A stretch of 7,111 nucleotides of DNA from Actinomycetota bacterium. GTDB lineage: Bacteria; Actinomycetota; Actinomycetes; Nanopelagicales; Nanopelagicaceae. The translations under genes and the position numbers were made by a program. The stretch is from the NCBI GenBank assembly GCA_947380835.1, contig CANCSL010000054.1:1-7111 (forward strand), given 5' to 3'. The notes beneath the pieces were generated by a model, which saw nothing but the letters and a program-made list of their open reading frames with translations, was not told the DNA's origin and ran no database searches. Positions 1-6,386 of this stretch are shown here, in pieces (position 1 is the first letter of the stretch; each line of letters starts with the position of its first letter).

Positions 1-53
1 GCAGAAGTTGGCACGTGGTGGAGTCTAACTGGGCAAAGTTCTGACAAAATCGG

Positions 54-74
54 GGCTTGGCTTTACCCCAAGCC
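54..74 (+). other. Stem-loop upstream of the PIG-L gene
   Basis: A perfect 7-bp inverted repeat (GGCTTGG at 54-60, CCAAGCC at 68-74) encloses a 7-base loop. It is followed by TTCTAT, which is too poor in U for a convincing intrinsic terminator. It could be the weak terminator of a gene ending just left of the window, or a 5'-leader hairpin of the deacetylase mRNA, whose Shine-Dalgarno starts 13 bases further on. The rest of 1-97 shows no promoter I would defend. Confidence 0.45.
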
Positions 75-86
75 TTCTATACCTAT

Positions 87-91
87 AGGAG
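87..91 (+). promoter_or_regulatory. Shine-Dalgarno of the PIG-L deacetylase gene
   Basis: AGGAG lies 6 bases before the ATG at 98. It is a strong ribosome binding site at ideal spacing and fixes this start codon. Confidence 0.8.
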
Positions 92-97
92 AAAACC

Positions 98-820
98 ATG
101 CCGATTGCCGATAGCGAAATTGAGCGCATTCTCGTAGTAACCGCCCATCCTGATGATTTGGATTTCGGAGCTTCAGGAACTATCGCGCAATGGGTCAAAG
201 CCGGAATTGAAGTTTCGTATTGCATTGCCACCAATGGCGATCAAGGTGGCGAAGACCCAGATGTGCCGCGGCAAGAGATGCCGAAGATTCGTCAGCGAGA
301 GCAACGCGACGCCGGTGCCGCTGTTGGTGTCACCAATATCGAATTTCTTAACTATCGCGATGGTTGGCTAGAACCCACTATTGAATTACGCAAGAAGATC
401 GTCCGCGAGATCCGCAAAGTTCGCCCACAACGAATGGTCATCCAAAGTCCGGAACGCAACTGGGACCGACTCTTTTCAAGCCACCCTGATCACATGGCGG
501 CCGGCGAAGCGGCAATTCAAGCGGTTTATCCTGATGCTCGAAATGCCTTTGCCTTTGAAGACTTGCTGAAAGAAGAAGGTTTGCAACCGTGGACAGTAGA
601 TGAGGTCTGGGTAATGTCTGCTGCCAACCCAAATCATCACGTCGACATCACCGATACTTTTGATCAGAAGATGGCTGCGTTGCACTCACATGTTAGTCAG
701 ACTGCACACAATCCAAATCTAGAAAATATGGTCCGGGAATGGGGTGCGCGTAATGCCGCTTCCGTTGGTTTACCTGAGGGCCATCTCGCAGAAATATTTA
801 GAGTTGTTGTAACTAAATAA
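98..820 (+). CDS. PIG-L/LmbE-family zinc-dependent deacetylase
   Basis: This 240-residue protein belongs to the PIG-L superfamily, whose members (MshB, Mca, GlcNAc-PI deacetylase) use Zn2+ to hydrolyse N-acyl or amide groups, often on GlcNAc-type substrates. The N-terminal Rossmann-like strand ILVVTAHPDD (residues 11-20) holds the AHPDD motif: H17 and D20 would be metal ligands and D19 the general base. TNGDQGG follows at 45-51. The second metal motif SSHPDHMAAGE (127-137) supplies H132. A late HHVDITDTFDQK block (180-191) is also typical. The protein has no signal peptide, so it is probably cytosolic. It is shorter than MshB (about 300 residues) and looks more like the uncharacterised actinobacterial PIG-L group, so the substrate cannot be assigned; a mycothiol-pathway or sugar-conjugate role is only possible. 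It converges on the cyclophilin gene with a 2-bp gap. Confidence 0.9.
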   Translation: MPIADSEIERILVVTAHPDDLDFGASGTIAQWVKAGIEVSYCIATNGDQGGEDPDVPRQEMPKIRQREQRDAGAAVGVTNIEFLNYRDGWLEPTIELRKKIVREIRKVRPQRMVIQSPERNWDRLFSSHPDHMAAGEAAIQAVYPDARNAFAFEDLLKEEGLQPWTVDEVWVMSAANPNHHVDITDTFDQKMAALHSHVSQTAHNPNLENMVREWGARNAASVGLPEGHLAEIFRVVVTK

Positions 821-822
821 AT

Positions 823-1542
823 CTATTTAACGCTGACGCTTTCAATTGAAATAGCTTGCTTCGGGGCGCCATCGGTGCTTCCGTCGGCAACGCCCACCGC
901 CGCAATTGCTTTAACGATATCCAAGCCCTTAGTTACCTTGCCCCAAATCGTGTAGTTGGGACTTAGCGTGGTGTCTGCGTAAACAATAAAGAATTGGCTG
1001 CCATTGGTGTTAGGTCCCGAGTTAGCCATAGCGATGGTGCCGGCCGGGTAATTGTTTTGGGTCGCGGTAGGCAGGTTTTCATCGGGATACATAAAAGCAG
1101 GACCACCTTGGCCGGTGCCTTTGGGATCGCCACATTGCAGTACAAAAATGCCCGAAGTCGTTAAGCGATGACAGATGCTTTGATCAAAATATCCGCTCGT
1201 AGCAAGAAATGTCATTGCAGTGACAGTGAGTGGAGCTTTAGTGCCATCGGCAGTAAATGAAATTTCGCCACAATTGGTGTTCAAGGTAATCGTGCGAACT
1301 CGAACTGGCTTCTTAACTTTTGGAAGACCAGTTTGAAGAGGAGTATGTCCAACTGCGGTACTTGGACTACACATCGCCTTCATGGCTCGCATCTTTGACG
1401 TCGAGGACATCATTGGCTTCTTGTCAGAACTCGTTGTTGCCGTAGGTGAAGCAGTTGGTTTGCGTTCGCTGGCAAAAGCTGGAGAGGTGAAAAGTGAAAT
1501 GACAATGAGAGCTGTTGCAGTGATAGCAACTTGCTTCTTCAT
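823..1542 (-). CDS. Exported cyclophilin-type peptidyl-prolyl cis-trans isomerase
   Basis: The 239-residue product would catalyse cis-trans isomerisation of Xaa-Pro bonds outside the cytoplasmic membrane. Residues 1-24 form a Sec signal peptide: MKKQ, a hydrophobic core, then AFA before S25. There is no lipobox Cys, so it is secreted or in the cell-wall space rather than a lipoprotein. Residues 25-82 are a low-complexity linker rich in Ser, Thr, Lys, Pro and Met (M44, M45, M51, M54, M57) with C58. The cyclophilin domain runs from about 83 to 239. It shows CHRLTTSG (124-131, catalytic R126), LQCGDPKGTGQGGP (135-148), MANSGPNTNGSQFFI (172-186) and a C-terminal WGKV segment. C124 and C137 are shared with actinobacterial PpiB-like proteins. 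The gene lies 43 bp downstream of guaA on the same strand and could be a late gene of that operon. Confidence 0.92.
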   Translation of the reverse strand: MKKQVAITATALIVISLFTSPAFASERKPTASPTATTSSDKKPMMSSTSKMRAMKAMCSPSTAVGHTPLQTGLPKVKKPVRVRTITLNTNCGEISFTADGTKAPLTVTAMTFLATSGYFDQSICHRLTTSGIFVLQCGDPKGTGQGGPAFMYPDENLPTATQNNYPAGTIAMANSGPNTNGSQFFIVYADTTLSPNYTIWGKVTKGLDIVKAIAAVGVADGSTDGAPKQAISIESVSVK

Positions 1543-1548
1543 TTCGTT

Positions 1549-1554
1549 TCCTCT
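1549..1554 (-). promoter_or_regulatory. Shine-Dalgarno of the cyclophilin gene
   Basis: Read on the minus strand, AGAGGA precedes the ATG at 1542 by 6 bases. This supports the chosen start, which also gives an intact signal peptide. Confidence 0.75.
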
Positions 1555-1577
1555 ATTCCCACTCTAGTTTTCTTTAC

Positions 1578-1597
1578 GAGTGGAATTACTCCCACTC
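1578..1597 (-). other. Stem-loop with GUAA tetraloop over the guaA stop codon
   Basis: On the minus strand GAGTGGGA (1597-1590) pairs with TTCCACTC (1585-1578). This gives an 8-bp stem with one G-U pair and a GTAA loop that contains the guaA stop TAA. A GUAA loop is a stable GNRA tetraloop. It is followed by GTAAAGAAAAC, not a U-run, so it is not a standard terminator. A second copy of GAGTGGGA (1564-1557) lies just before the cyclophilin Shine-Dalgarno and could pair with the same TTCCACTC, giving two mutually exclusive hairpins. A role in RNA 3'-end stability or in coupling is inference. Confidence 0.4.
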
Positions 1598-3136
1598 AAT
1601 AGTCCCCGGCGGCTTGCTGGTGACATCCAATACAACTCGGTTCACTTCTCGGACTTCATTCGTAATTCGGGTAGAGATTTTCTCTAACACCTCGTACGGA
1701 ACTCGGCTCCAATCAGCAGTCATAGCATCTTCAGATGAGACTGGCCTGAGAACTATGGGGTGACCATAGGTTCGGCCATCGCCCTGAACTCCGACGCTAC
1801 GAACATCAGCGAGAAGAACGACCGGGCACTGCCAGATCTGCCTATCTAACCCTGCCAATTTTAATTCCTCGCGAGCGATGGAATCGGCTTTTCTCAAGAT
1901 TGTAAGTCGATTCTCAGTAACTTCACCGACTATTCGAATCGCCAAGCCTGGACCTGGGAATGGTTGGCGCCACACAATCTCTGCTGGCAACCCTAATTCC
2001 AGGCCAGCCTCACGAACTTCATCTTTAAAGAGCGTACGTAAGGGCTCAATTAAAGTGAATTGCAAATCGTCAGGTAAGCCGCCAACGTTGTGGTGGGACT
2101 TGATATTTGCAGTACCGGTACCGCCACCGGACTCGACTACATCTGGGTACAAGGTTCCTTGCACCAGAAAATCAATACCCTCATGTTCTGAAATTTCGCG
2201 AGCAGCAGCTTCGAAGGCACGAATAAATTCGGCGCCAATAATCTTGCGCTTTGTCTCTGGATCTGTGACGCCGGCAAGTTTCTCTAGAAAACGTTCGCGG
2301 GCATCAACAACTTTCAAAGCAACGCCAGTTGCTTCAACAAAATCGCGTTCCACTTGCTCGGCTTCACCTTCGCGCAATAAACCGTGATCAACAAATACGC
2401 AGGTGAGTTGTGAACCGATTGCCTTCTGCACAATTGCGGCAGCAACGGCCGAATCGACTCCGCCGGACAAGCCGCAAAGAACGTGACGATCGCCCACAAT
2501 CTGGCGAATCTTCTCTACTTCAGTAGCAACAATATTTTCAGAATTCCAGGTGGGTTTACAGCCAACAATATCGATCAACCACGTACGAAGAATCTCTTGT
2601 CCATTTTCAGAGTGAAGGACCTCAGGATGAAATTGCACGCCAGCAAATGTGGCATCGCTATTTTCGAAGGCGATAATCGGAGTAAGTGAAGTTTCCGCTG
2701 TTGAAGTGAAGCCCGTTGGGGCTTGGGTGACGCTATCGCCGTGACTCATCCAAACGTTGAATTCACTTGGAAGAGAAGAAAGAAGCTTGGAAGCTTGGGT
2801 CAACTTCAGTCCCGTGCGACCGAATTCAGATTTGCCGGTTTGCGAAACCTTTCCGCCAAGAGCCGCGGCCATAACTTGAAAACCATAGCAAATTCCGAAA
2901 ACTGGAATACCTAAAGTAAAAATCGCGCTATCGAAAGTAGGAGCGCCCTCTGCATAAACACTGGATGGTCCACCAGAAAGAATGATTGCTGTGGGCGATT
3001 TTGCCTGAACTTCCGCGGCAGTAATGGAAGAGGGAACTATCTCGGAATAGACCTGTGCCTGCCGGACTCGGCGCGCGATGAGTTGGGCGTATTGGGCTCC
3101 GAAATCCACTACGAGAACCAAGTCATTGTCACGCAC
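1586..3136 (-). CDS. guaA: GMP synthase (glutamine-hydrolysing)
   Basis: GuaA converts XMP, ATP and glutamine to GMP, the last step of GMP synthesis. Counted from the GTG at 3136 it has 516 residues, a normal length. The N-terminal class I glutamine amidotransferase starts with VVDFGAQYAQLIARRVR and has the nucleophile C83 in GICYG and the partners H170 and E172 in FHPEV. The ATP-pyrophosphatase domain carries the P-loop LSGGVDS (223-229). The C-terminal dimerisation domain ends in the canonical KPPGTIEWE (508-516). The start is uncertain: the frame is open back to a TTG at 3148 (4 residues more), but the AGAGG there directly abuts that codon, whereas it lies 12 bases before the GTG. Both choices overlap the end of guaB3 (8 or 20 bases), implying translational coupling. 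It is the last gua gene of the block. Confidence 0.97.
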   Translation of the reverse strand: MRDNDLVLVVDFGAQYAQLIARRVRQAQVYSEIVPSSITAAEVQAKSPTAIILSGGPSSVYAEGAPTFDSAIFTLGIPVFGICYGFQVMAAALGGKVSQTGKSEFGRTGLKLTQASKLLSSLPSEFNVWMSHGDSVTQAPTGFTSTAETSLTPIIAFENSDATFAGVQFHPEVLHSENGQEILRTWLIDIVGCKPTWNSENIVATEVEKIRQIVGDRHVLCGLSGGVDSAVAAAIVQKAIGSQLTCVFVDHGLLREGEAEQVERDFVEATGVALKVVDARERFLEKLAGVTDPETKRKIIGAEFIRAFEAAAREISEHEGIDFLVQGTLYPDVVESGGGTGTANIKSHHNVGGLPDDLQFTLIEPLRTLFKDEVREAGLELGLPAEIVWRQPFPGPGLAIRIVGEVTENRLTILRKADSIAREELKLAGLDRQIWQCPVVLLADVRSVGVQGDGRTYGHPIVLRPVSSEDAMTADWSRVPYEVLEKISTRITNEVREVNRVVLDVTSKPPGTIEWE

Positions 3137-4241
3137 GATCGATAACAACCTCTACTCGTTGGAATTCTTTGAGATCGGAATAACCGGAAGTCGCCATCGC
3201 CCGACGCAAAGCACCAAATAAATTCATTGAGCCATCGGAAGTGTGTGATGGTCCAAATAAGATTTCATCGAGCGTGCCAACTGTGCCGACGTGGACTCTG
3301 TCGCCACGTGGAAGTTCGGAGTGGTGTGCTTCAGAACCCCAGTGCCAACCTTTGCCTGGCGCCTCGCTGGCGCGGGCAAGCGGAGAACCCATCATGACAG
3401 CATCAGCGCCACAAGCGATTGCCTTTGCAATGTCACCGCTGCGACCGACAGAACCATCGGCGATAACGTGAACGTAGCGTCCGCCAGATTCATCCATGTA
3501 ATCTCGACGAGCGGAAGCTACTTCAGCAACGGCTGAAGCCATAGGAACTGCGATTCCTAAAACAGTACGTGTGGTGTGAGCGGCTCCCCCACCGAAACCA
3601 ACTAAGACTCCCGCGGCGCCAGCACGCATTAAGTGCAATGCACCCGTACCTGTGGCACATCCACCCACAATGACTGGAACGTCGAGTTCGTAAATAAATT
3701 TCTTGAGGTTGAGCGGAGCATTCTTTGTAGCAACATGCTCAGCGCTAACCGTGGTGCCACGAATAACAAAGATATCTACGCCGGCATCGATAACAACTTT
3801 GTGCAGTTCAGCAGTTCGTTGTGGCGAAAGCGCTGCGGCAACGGTCACGCCCGAGGCGCGAATTTCAGCGATTCTGGCTTTAACTAACTCGGGAATAATG
3901 GGGGCTGCATAAAGTTCTTGCATACGGCGGATGGCTTGTTCTTGCGGCATCGATGCAATTTCGCCCAAAGGAATTCGAGGATTCTCGTGACGAGTCCACA
4001 AGCCTTCAAGGTTAAGAACTCCAAGCCCACCCAACTTTCCGATGGCGATCGCAGTTTCGGGTGAAACCACAGAATCCATGGGCGCTGCCATCATGGGAAG
4101 TCCAAATTTATATGCGTCGATCTGCCAATTGATAGAGACTTCCTCGGGATCCCGAGTTCGACGACTTGGAACTATGGCAATGTCATCGAATGAATAGGCA
4201 ACGCGAGCGCGCTTTCCTGGGCCGATTTCTATCTCATTCAT
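3129..4241 (-). CDS. guaB3: GuaB3-family IMP dehydrogenase-related protein
   Basis: This 370-residue TIM-barrel protein belongs to the GuaB3 branch of the IMPDH/GMP reductase family, found beside guaB in Actinobacteria. It has no CBS domains, as is normal for this branch. Family landmarks are SFDDIAIVPSRRTRDPEEV (17-35), MAAPMDSVVSP (51-61), DESGGRYVHVIADGSV (250-265), IACGADAVMMGSPLA (275-289) and the typical end GYSDLKEFQRVEV (353-365). At the position of the IMPDH catalytic Cys loop (GPGSICTTR in the neighbouring GuaB) it reads GGGAAHTTR, with H222 for Cys, and there is no RY flap. It therefore cannot use the standard thioimidate mechanism at that site. The actinobacterial GuaB3 proteins I can recall also lack this Cys. 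A catalytic, regulatory or scaffolding role is open. It starts 5 bp after guaB and overlaps the start of guaA. Confidence 0.92.
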   Translation of the reverse strand: MNEIEIGPGKRARVAYSFDDIAIVPSRRTRDPEEVSINWQIDAYKFGLPMMAAPMDSVVSPETAIAIGKLGGLGVLNLEGLWTRHENPRIPLGEIASMPQEQAIRRMQELYAAPIIPELVKARIAEIRASGVTVAAALSPQRTAELHKVVIDAGVDIFVIRGTTVSAEHVATKNAPLNLKKFIYELDVPVIVGGCATGTGALHLMRAGAAGVLVGFGGGAAHTTRTVLGIAVPMASAVAEVASARRDYMDESGGRYVHVIADGSVGRSGDIAKAIACGADAVMMGSPLARASEAPGKGWHWGSEAHHSELPRGDRVHVGTVGTLDEILFGPSHTSDGSMNLFGALRRAMATSGYSDLKEFQRVEVVIDRA

Positions 4242-4246
4242 AACTC

Positions 4247-5368
4247 TTACTTTCCTTTACGGCTGTAATTGGGAGCTTCGGCAATATCGAGAACATCATG
4301 AGGATGGCTTTCTTGCAAACCTGCTGAAGTAATTTGAATTAATTGACCATTGCGTTGTAAATCCAAAATAGTTGCGGCGCCGGCGTAACCCATGCCCGAA
4401 CGCAGTCCACCCACAAGTTGGTGAACAACGGTGGCGAGCGATCCGCGATAGGCAACTTTGCCTTCGATACCTTCAGGAACCAATTTATCCTCGGATAAAA
4501 CGTCATCCTGCATGTAGCGATCCTTGGAATAAGATTTTTGTTCACCGCGAGATTGCATGGCGCCAAGTGAACCCATGCCGCGATAAGCCTTGAATTTGCG
4601 GCCATTTAATTCAACAAGTTCTCCTGGGGATTCATCGCAACCAGCAAGAAGTGAACCCAGCATCACCGTGTCTGCGCCAGCAACAATCGCTTTGGCGATG
4701 TCACCCGAATACTGCAAGCCACCATCAGCAATTAACGGAACATCTGCTTTAACGCAGGCCTTGTGAGCTTCCATAATTGCCGTGATTTGCGGAACGCCAA
4801 CGCCGGCAACAACCCGAGTTGTACAAATAGAACCCGGTCCAACTCCAACCTTTACGGCATCGGCACCAGCATTAATGAGAGCCTGGGCGCCAGAACGAGT
4901 TGCAACATTGCCACCAATAATTTCAATATGTGGGTATTCCTTCTTGATGCGAGAAATAGCGTCAAGCACAGCGCGATGGTGGCCGTGTGCGGTATCGACA
5001 ACGATGACGTCGACTCCGGCTTCGATCAATGCGAGCGCGCGAGCGAAACCATCATCGCCAACTCCGACAGCGGCACCAACAATGCCGTTCTTCTTGACCG
5101 CTTGGACATGCTGGACTTGCTCTTCAATAGGAAGATTGCGATGAACAATGCCGATACCGCCAGCTTTGGCCATCGCGATAGCCATGGCAGATTCGGTCAC
5201 GGTGTCCATAGCGGATGAGACCAACGGAATTTTGAGAGAAATATTTCGAGTTAGGCGAGTCTCGGTGTTGACCTCGCTGGGAACAACATCGGATGCATCG
5301 GGGAGAAGTAGGACGTCATCGTAAGTCAGCCCCAACATCGCAACCTTGTCGCGGACGCCTTCAATCAT
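4247..5368 (-). CDS. guaB: IMP dehydrogenase lacking the CBS (Bateman) regulatory module
   Basis: GuaB oxidises IMP to XMP with NAD+, the committed step to guanine nucleotides. The catalytic core is intact: LTYDDVLLLP (14-23), VSSAMDTVTES (50-60), VVDTAHGH (123-130), GVGPGSICTTR (175-185) with nucleophile C182, IADGGLQYSGDIAKA (213-227), YRGMGSLGAM (262-271), and the flap SKDRYMQ (281-287) with R284 and Y285. The protein has 373 residues where about 490-500 is usual. The missing part is exactly the CBS pair: after RNLPIEEQVQHVQAVKKNG (77-95) the chain goes straight to VGAAVGVG (97-104), which in usual homologues follows the CBS domains. The ATG at 5368 is kept because actinobacterial homology extends through KVA upstream of MLGLTYDD. 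No good Shine-Dalgarno precedes it, and an ATG at 5338 preceded by AAGG is the alternative. It lies 21 bp after the MerR/B12 gene. Confidence 0.96.
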   Translation of the reverse strand: MIEGVRDKVAMLGLTYDDVLLLPDASDVVPSEVNTETRLTRNISLKIPLVSSAMDTVTESAMAIAMAKAGGIGIVHRNLPIEEQVQHVQAVKKNGIVGAAVGVGDDGFARALALIEAGVDVIVVDTAHGHHRAVLDAISRIKKEYPHIEIIGGNVATRSGAQALINAGADAVKVGVGPGSICTTRVVAGVGVPQITAIMEAHKACVKADVPLIADGGLQYSGDIAKAIVAGADTVMLGSLLAGCDESPGELVELNGRKFKAYRGMGSLGAMQSRGEQKSYSKDRYMQDDVLSEDKLVPEGIEGKVAYRGSLATVVHQLVGGLRSGMGYAGAATILDLQRNGQLIQITSAGLQESHPHDVLDIAEAPNYSRKGK

Positions 5369-5389
5369 TGGGGAAGTCTAGTGGGAGCC

Positions 5390-6301
5390 TTAAGCGCCAA
5401 TCGCCCGGGCAATTTCCTGACGAGCACTGACCAAATCGCTGGTATGAACCGCAATATTGCACTCGGTACCTAGCCACCCTGGTCCACCCACAATTATTCG
5501 AGGCGCCGGTCTGATTGCTGGAATATCGTGAACAAAATCAAGGCTGGCATTCTCTTTGAGCTGAGCCCAAAGGAAAATTGCGGGCGGAGCAGAGCGGCGA
5601 ATAACTTCGTTAAGGGCGCTCTGCGGAGTCCGAGCGCCTAAGAATTGCGAATCAATATTGATCTCGGCCAAGGCGGCAGCAAGGGCACGCAACGCAAGGG
5701 AGTGAATCTCTTCGCCGACGCAGGCCAGGAGCACAGGACGGGCATTTATTGGATTTTTTAATTGGCTCAGGGGTTCGGCCAAGACCCGCTTTACTATCTC
5801 GGTAACAAAGTGTTCGGTTTCGATGCCCGATCCATCATTGGCCCATTCTTCGCCGATACGAACCAACAACGGCATCAGCACGCAGTTCCAAGCCTCGACC
5901 ACTCCATTTTCGGCGATCTCTTTCCGAATAACGCTCTCCAGAATTTCACGATTGAAGGAATGTGCAGCGCGGAAAAGAATGTCGGTCTGCGAATAATCCA
6001 CATGGGGGCAGGTGCCGGCGAAAAGTGGTTTGGACTGGGGTAGAGCAACCTCGCCCGACTTGGCCCGCTCGGCGGCTTCAGCCGGAGCAACACCCATAAT
6101 GACCAACCTGCGCATGGCACCGAGGACGGCCACATCCTCTGGGCTATACCGGCGATGATCGCCAGCGCTGTGAATAGTTGGACCAAGACCATATCGACGA
6201 TCCCAGGTTCGAAGGGTGGCGGGGGCTACGCCTAACATCCGAGCAACTGCGGCGACGGTCAACTCGCTATTGTCGAGAGCGGTACCGCCAGTGGTCTTCA
6301 C
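5390..6301 (-). CDS. MerR-type regulator with cobalamin-binding domain (CarH/LitR-like)
   Basis: This 303-residue protein resembles the B12-dependent photoreceptor repressors CarH, CarA and LitR. Residues 13-80 form a MerR winged helix: VARMLGVAPATLRTWDRRYGL, then GDHRRYSPEDV. Residues 103-180 match the helical cap domain that covers the upper face of cobalamin and include the hallmark W-x9-EH (W153, E163, H164). Residues 188-303 are a Rossmann-like B12 domain, with GEEIHSLAL (196-204) placing H200 as lower cobalt ligand, LGARTP (221-226), and VGGPGW (271-276). The usual D-x-H-x-x-G is here E-x-H-x-x-A. In this family adenosylcobalamin drives tetramer formation and DNA binding, and light releases it; that is family knowledge, not shown here. 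The start is a GTG with no clear Shine-Dalgarno. The frame is closed by a TAG only 3 bases upstream, so a later start is possible. It heads the gua block and is divergent from whiD, which suggests local regulation. Confidence 0.88.
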   Translation of the reverse strand: MKTTGGTALDNSELTVAAVARMLGVAPATLRTWDRRYGLGPTIHSAGDHRRYSPEDVAVLGAMRRLVIMGVAPAEAAERAKSGEVALPQSKPLFAGTCPHVDYSQTDILFRAAHSFNREILESVIRKEIAENGVVEAWNCVLMPLLVRIGEEWANDGSGIETEHFVTEIVKRVLAEPLSQLKNPINARPVLLACVGEEIHSLALRALAAALAEINIDSQFLGARTPQSALNEVIRRSAPPAIFLWAQLKENASLDFVHDIPAIRPAPRIIVGGPGWLGTECNIAVHTSDLVSARQEIARAIGA

Positions 6302-6304
6302 GCG

Positions 6305-6328
6305 CTAATCGTCTAGGAGATGCATCAT
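6305..6328 (-). other. Possible 7-codon leader ORF before the MerR/B12 gene
   Basis: On the minus strand an ATG at 6328 opens the frame MMHLLDD and stops at TAG (6307-6305), 3 bases before the regulator's GTG and in the same frame. GGGTGG (6339-6334) lies 5 bases upstream as a possible ribosome binding site. It may be chance. If translated, it could couple initiation at the poorly signalled GTG. Confidence 0.2.
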
Positions 6329-6355
6329 TTCCACCACCCGAAAAGAAGATTTTCC

Positions 6356-6378
6356 TGCTAAATCCCTGAGAGTTAGCA
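6356..6378. promoter_or_regulatory. Operator-like dyad upstream of the whiD -35 box
   Basis: TGCTAA (6356-6361) and TTAGCA (6373-6378) form a perfect 6-bp inverted repeat with an 11-bp spacer. It lies 8 bp upstream of the whiD -35 box and about 55 bp from the divergent regulator's start. TTAGCACTA at 6373-6381 resembles one CIRCE half-site (TTAGCACTC), but the arms are in the opposite order, so it is not a CIRCE element. The binding protein is unknown. Confidence 0.4.
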
Positions 6379-6386
6379 CTAATCAC

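Noticed and set aside
1..114. Open reading to the left edge in plus frame 1, and short tails ending at 26-28 and 42-44 in the other frames, as the end of an upstream gene.
   Set aside because: Each is too short to show any family signature, and nothing decides between them; calling one would be a guess.
814..829. AT-only hairpin (TAAATA / TATTTA) at the convergent stop codons as a bidirectional terminator.
   Set aside because: The stem has no GC pairs and would be very weak, and no U-run is clearly separate from the stem. It probably reflects two stop codons in AT-rich sequence.
1878..2387. A 169-codon plus-strand open frame inside guaA, and other long antisense frames in guaB, guaB3 and the regulator.
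   Set aside because: They lie opposite strongly conserved genes, show Ser/Arg-rich shadow composition and no recognisable domain.
6340..6354. GAAAA-N5-TTTTC inverted repeat in the divergent region as an operator.
   Set aside because: The arms are only 5 bases of simple A/T-rich sequence, which is likely by chance.
6373..6381. CIRCE (HrcA) element near groEL and whiD.
   Set aside because: Only one half-site matches. The required inverted half-site 9 bp downstream is absent, and the dyad that does exist has its arms reversed. The groEL promoter is also outside the window.
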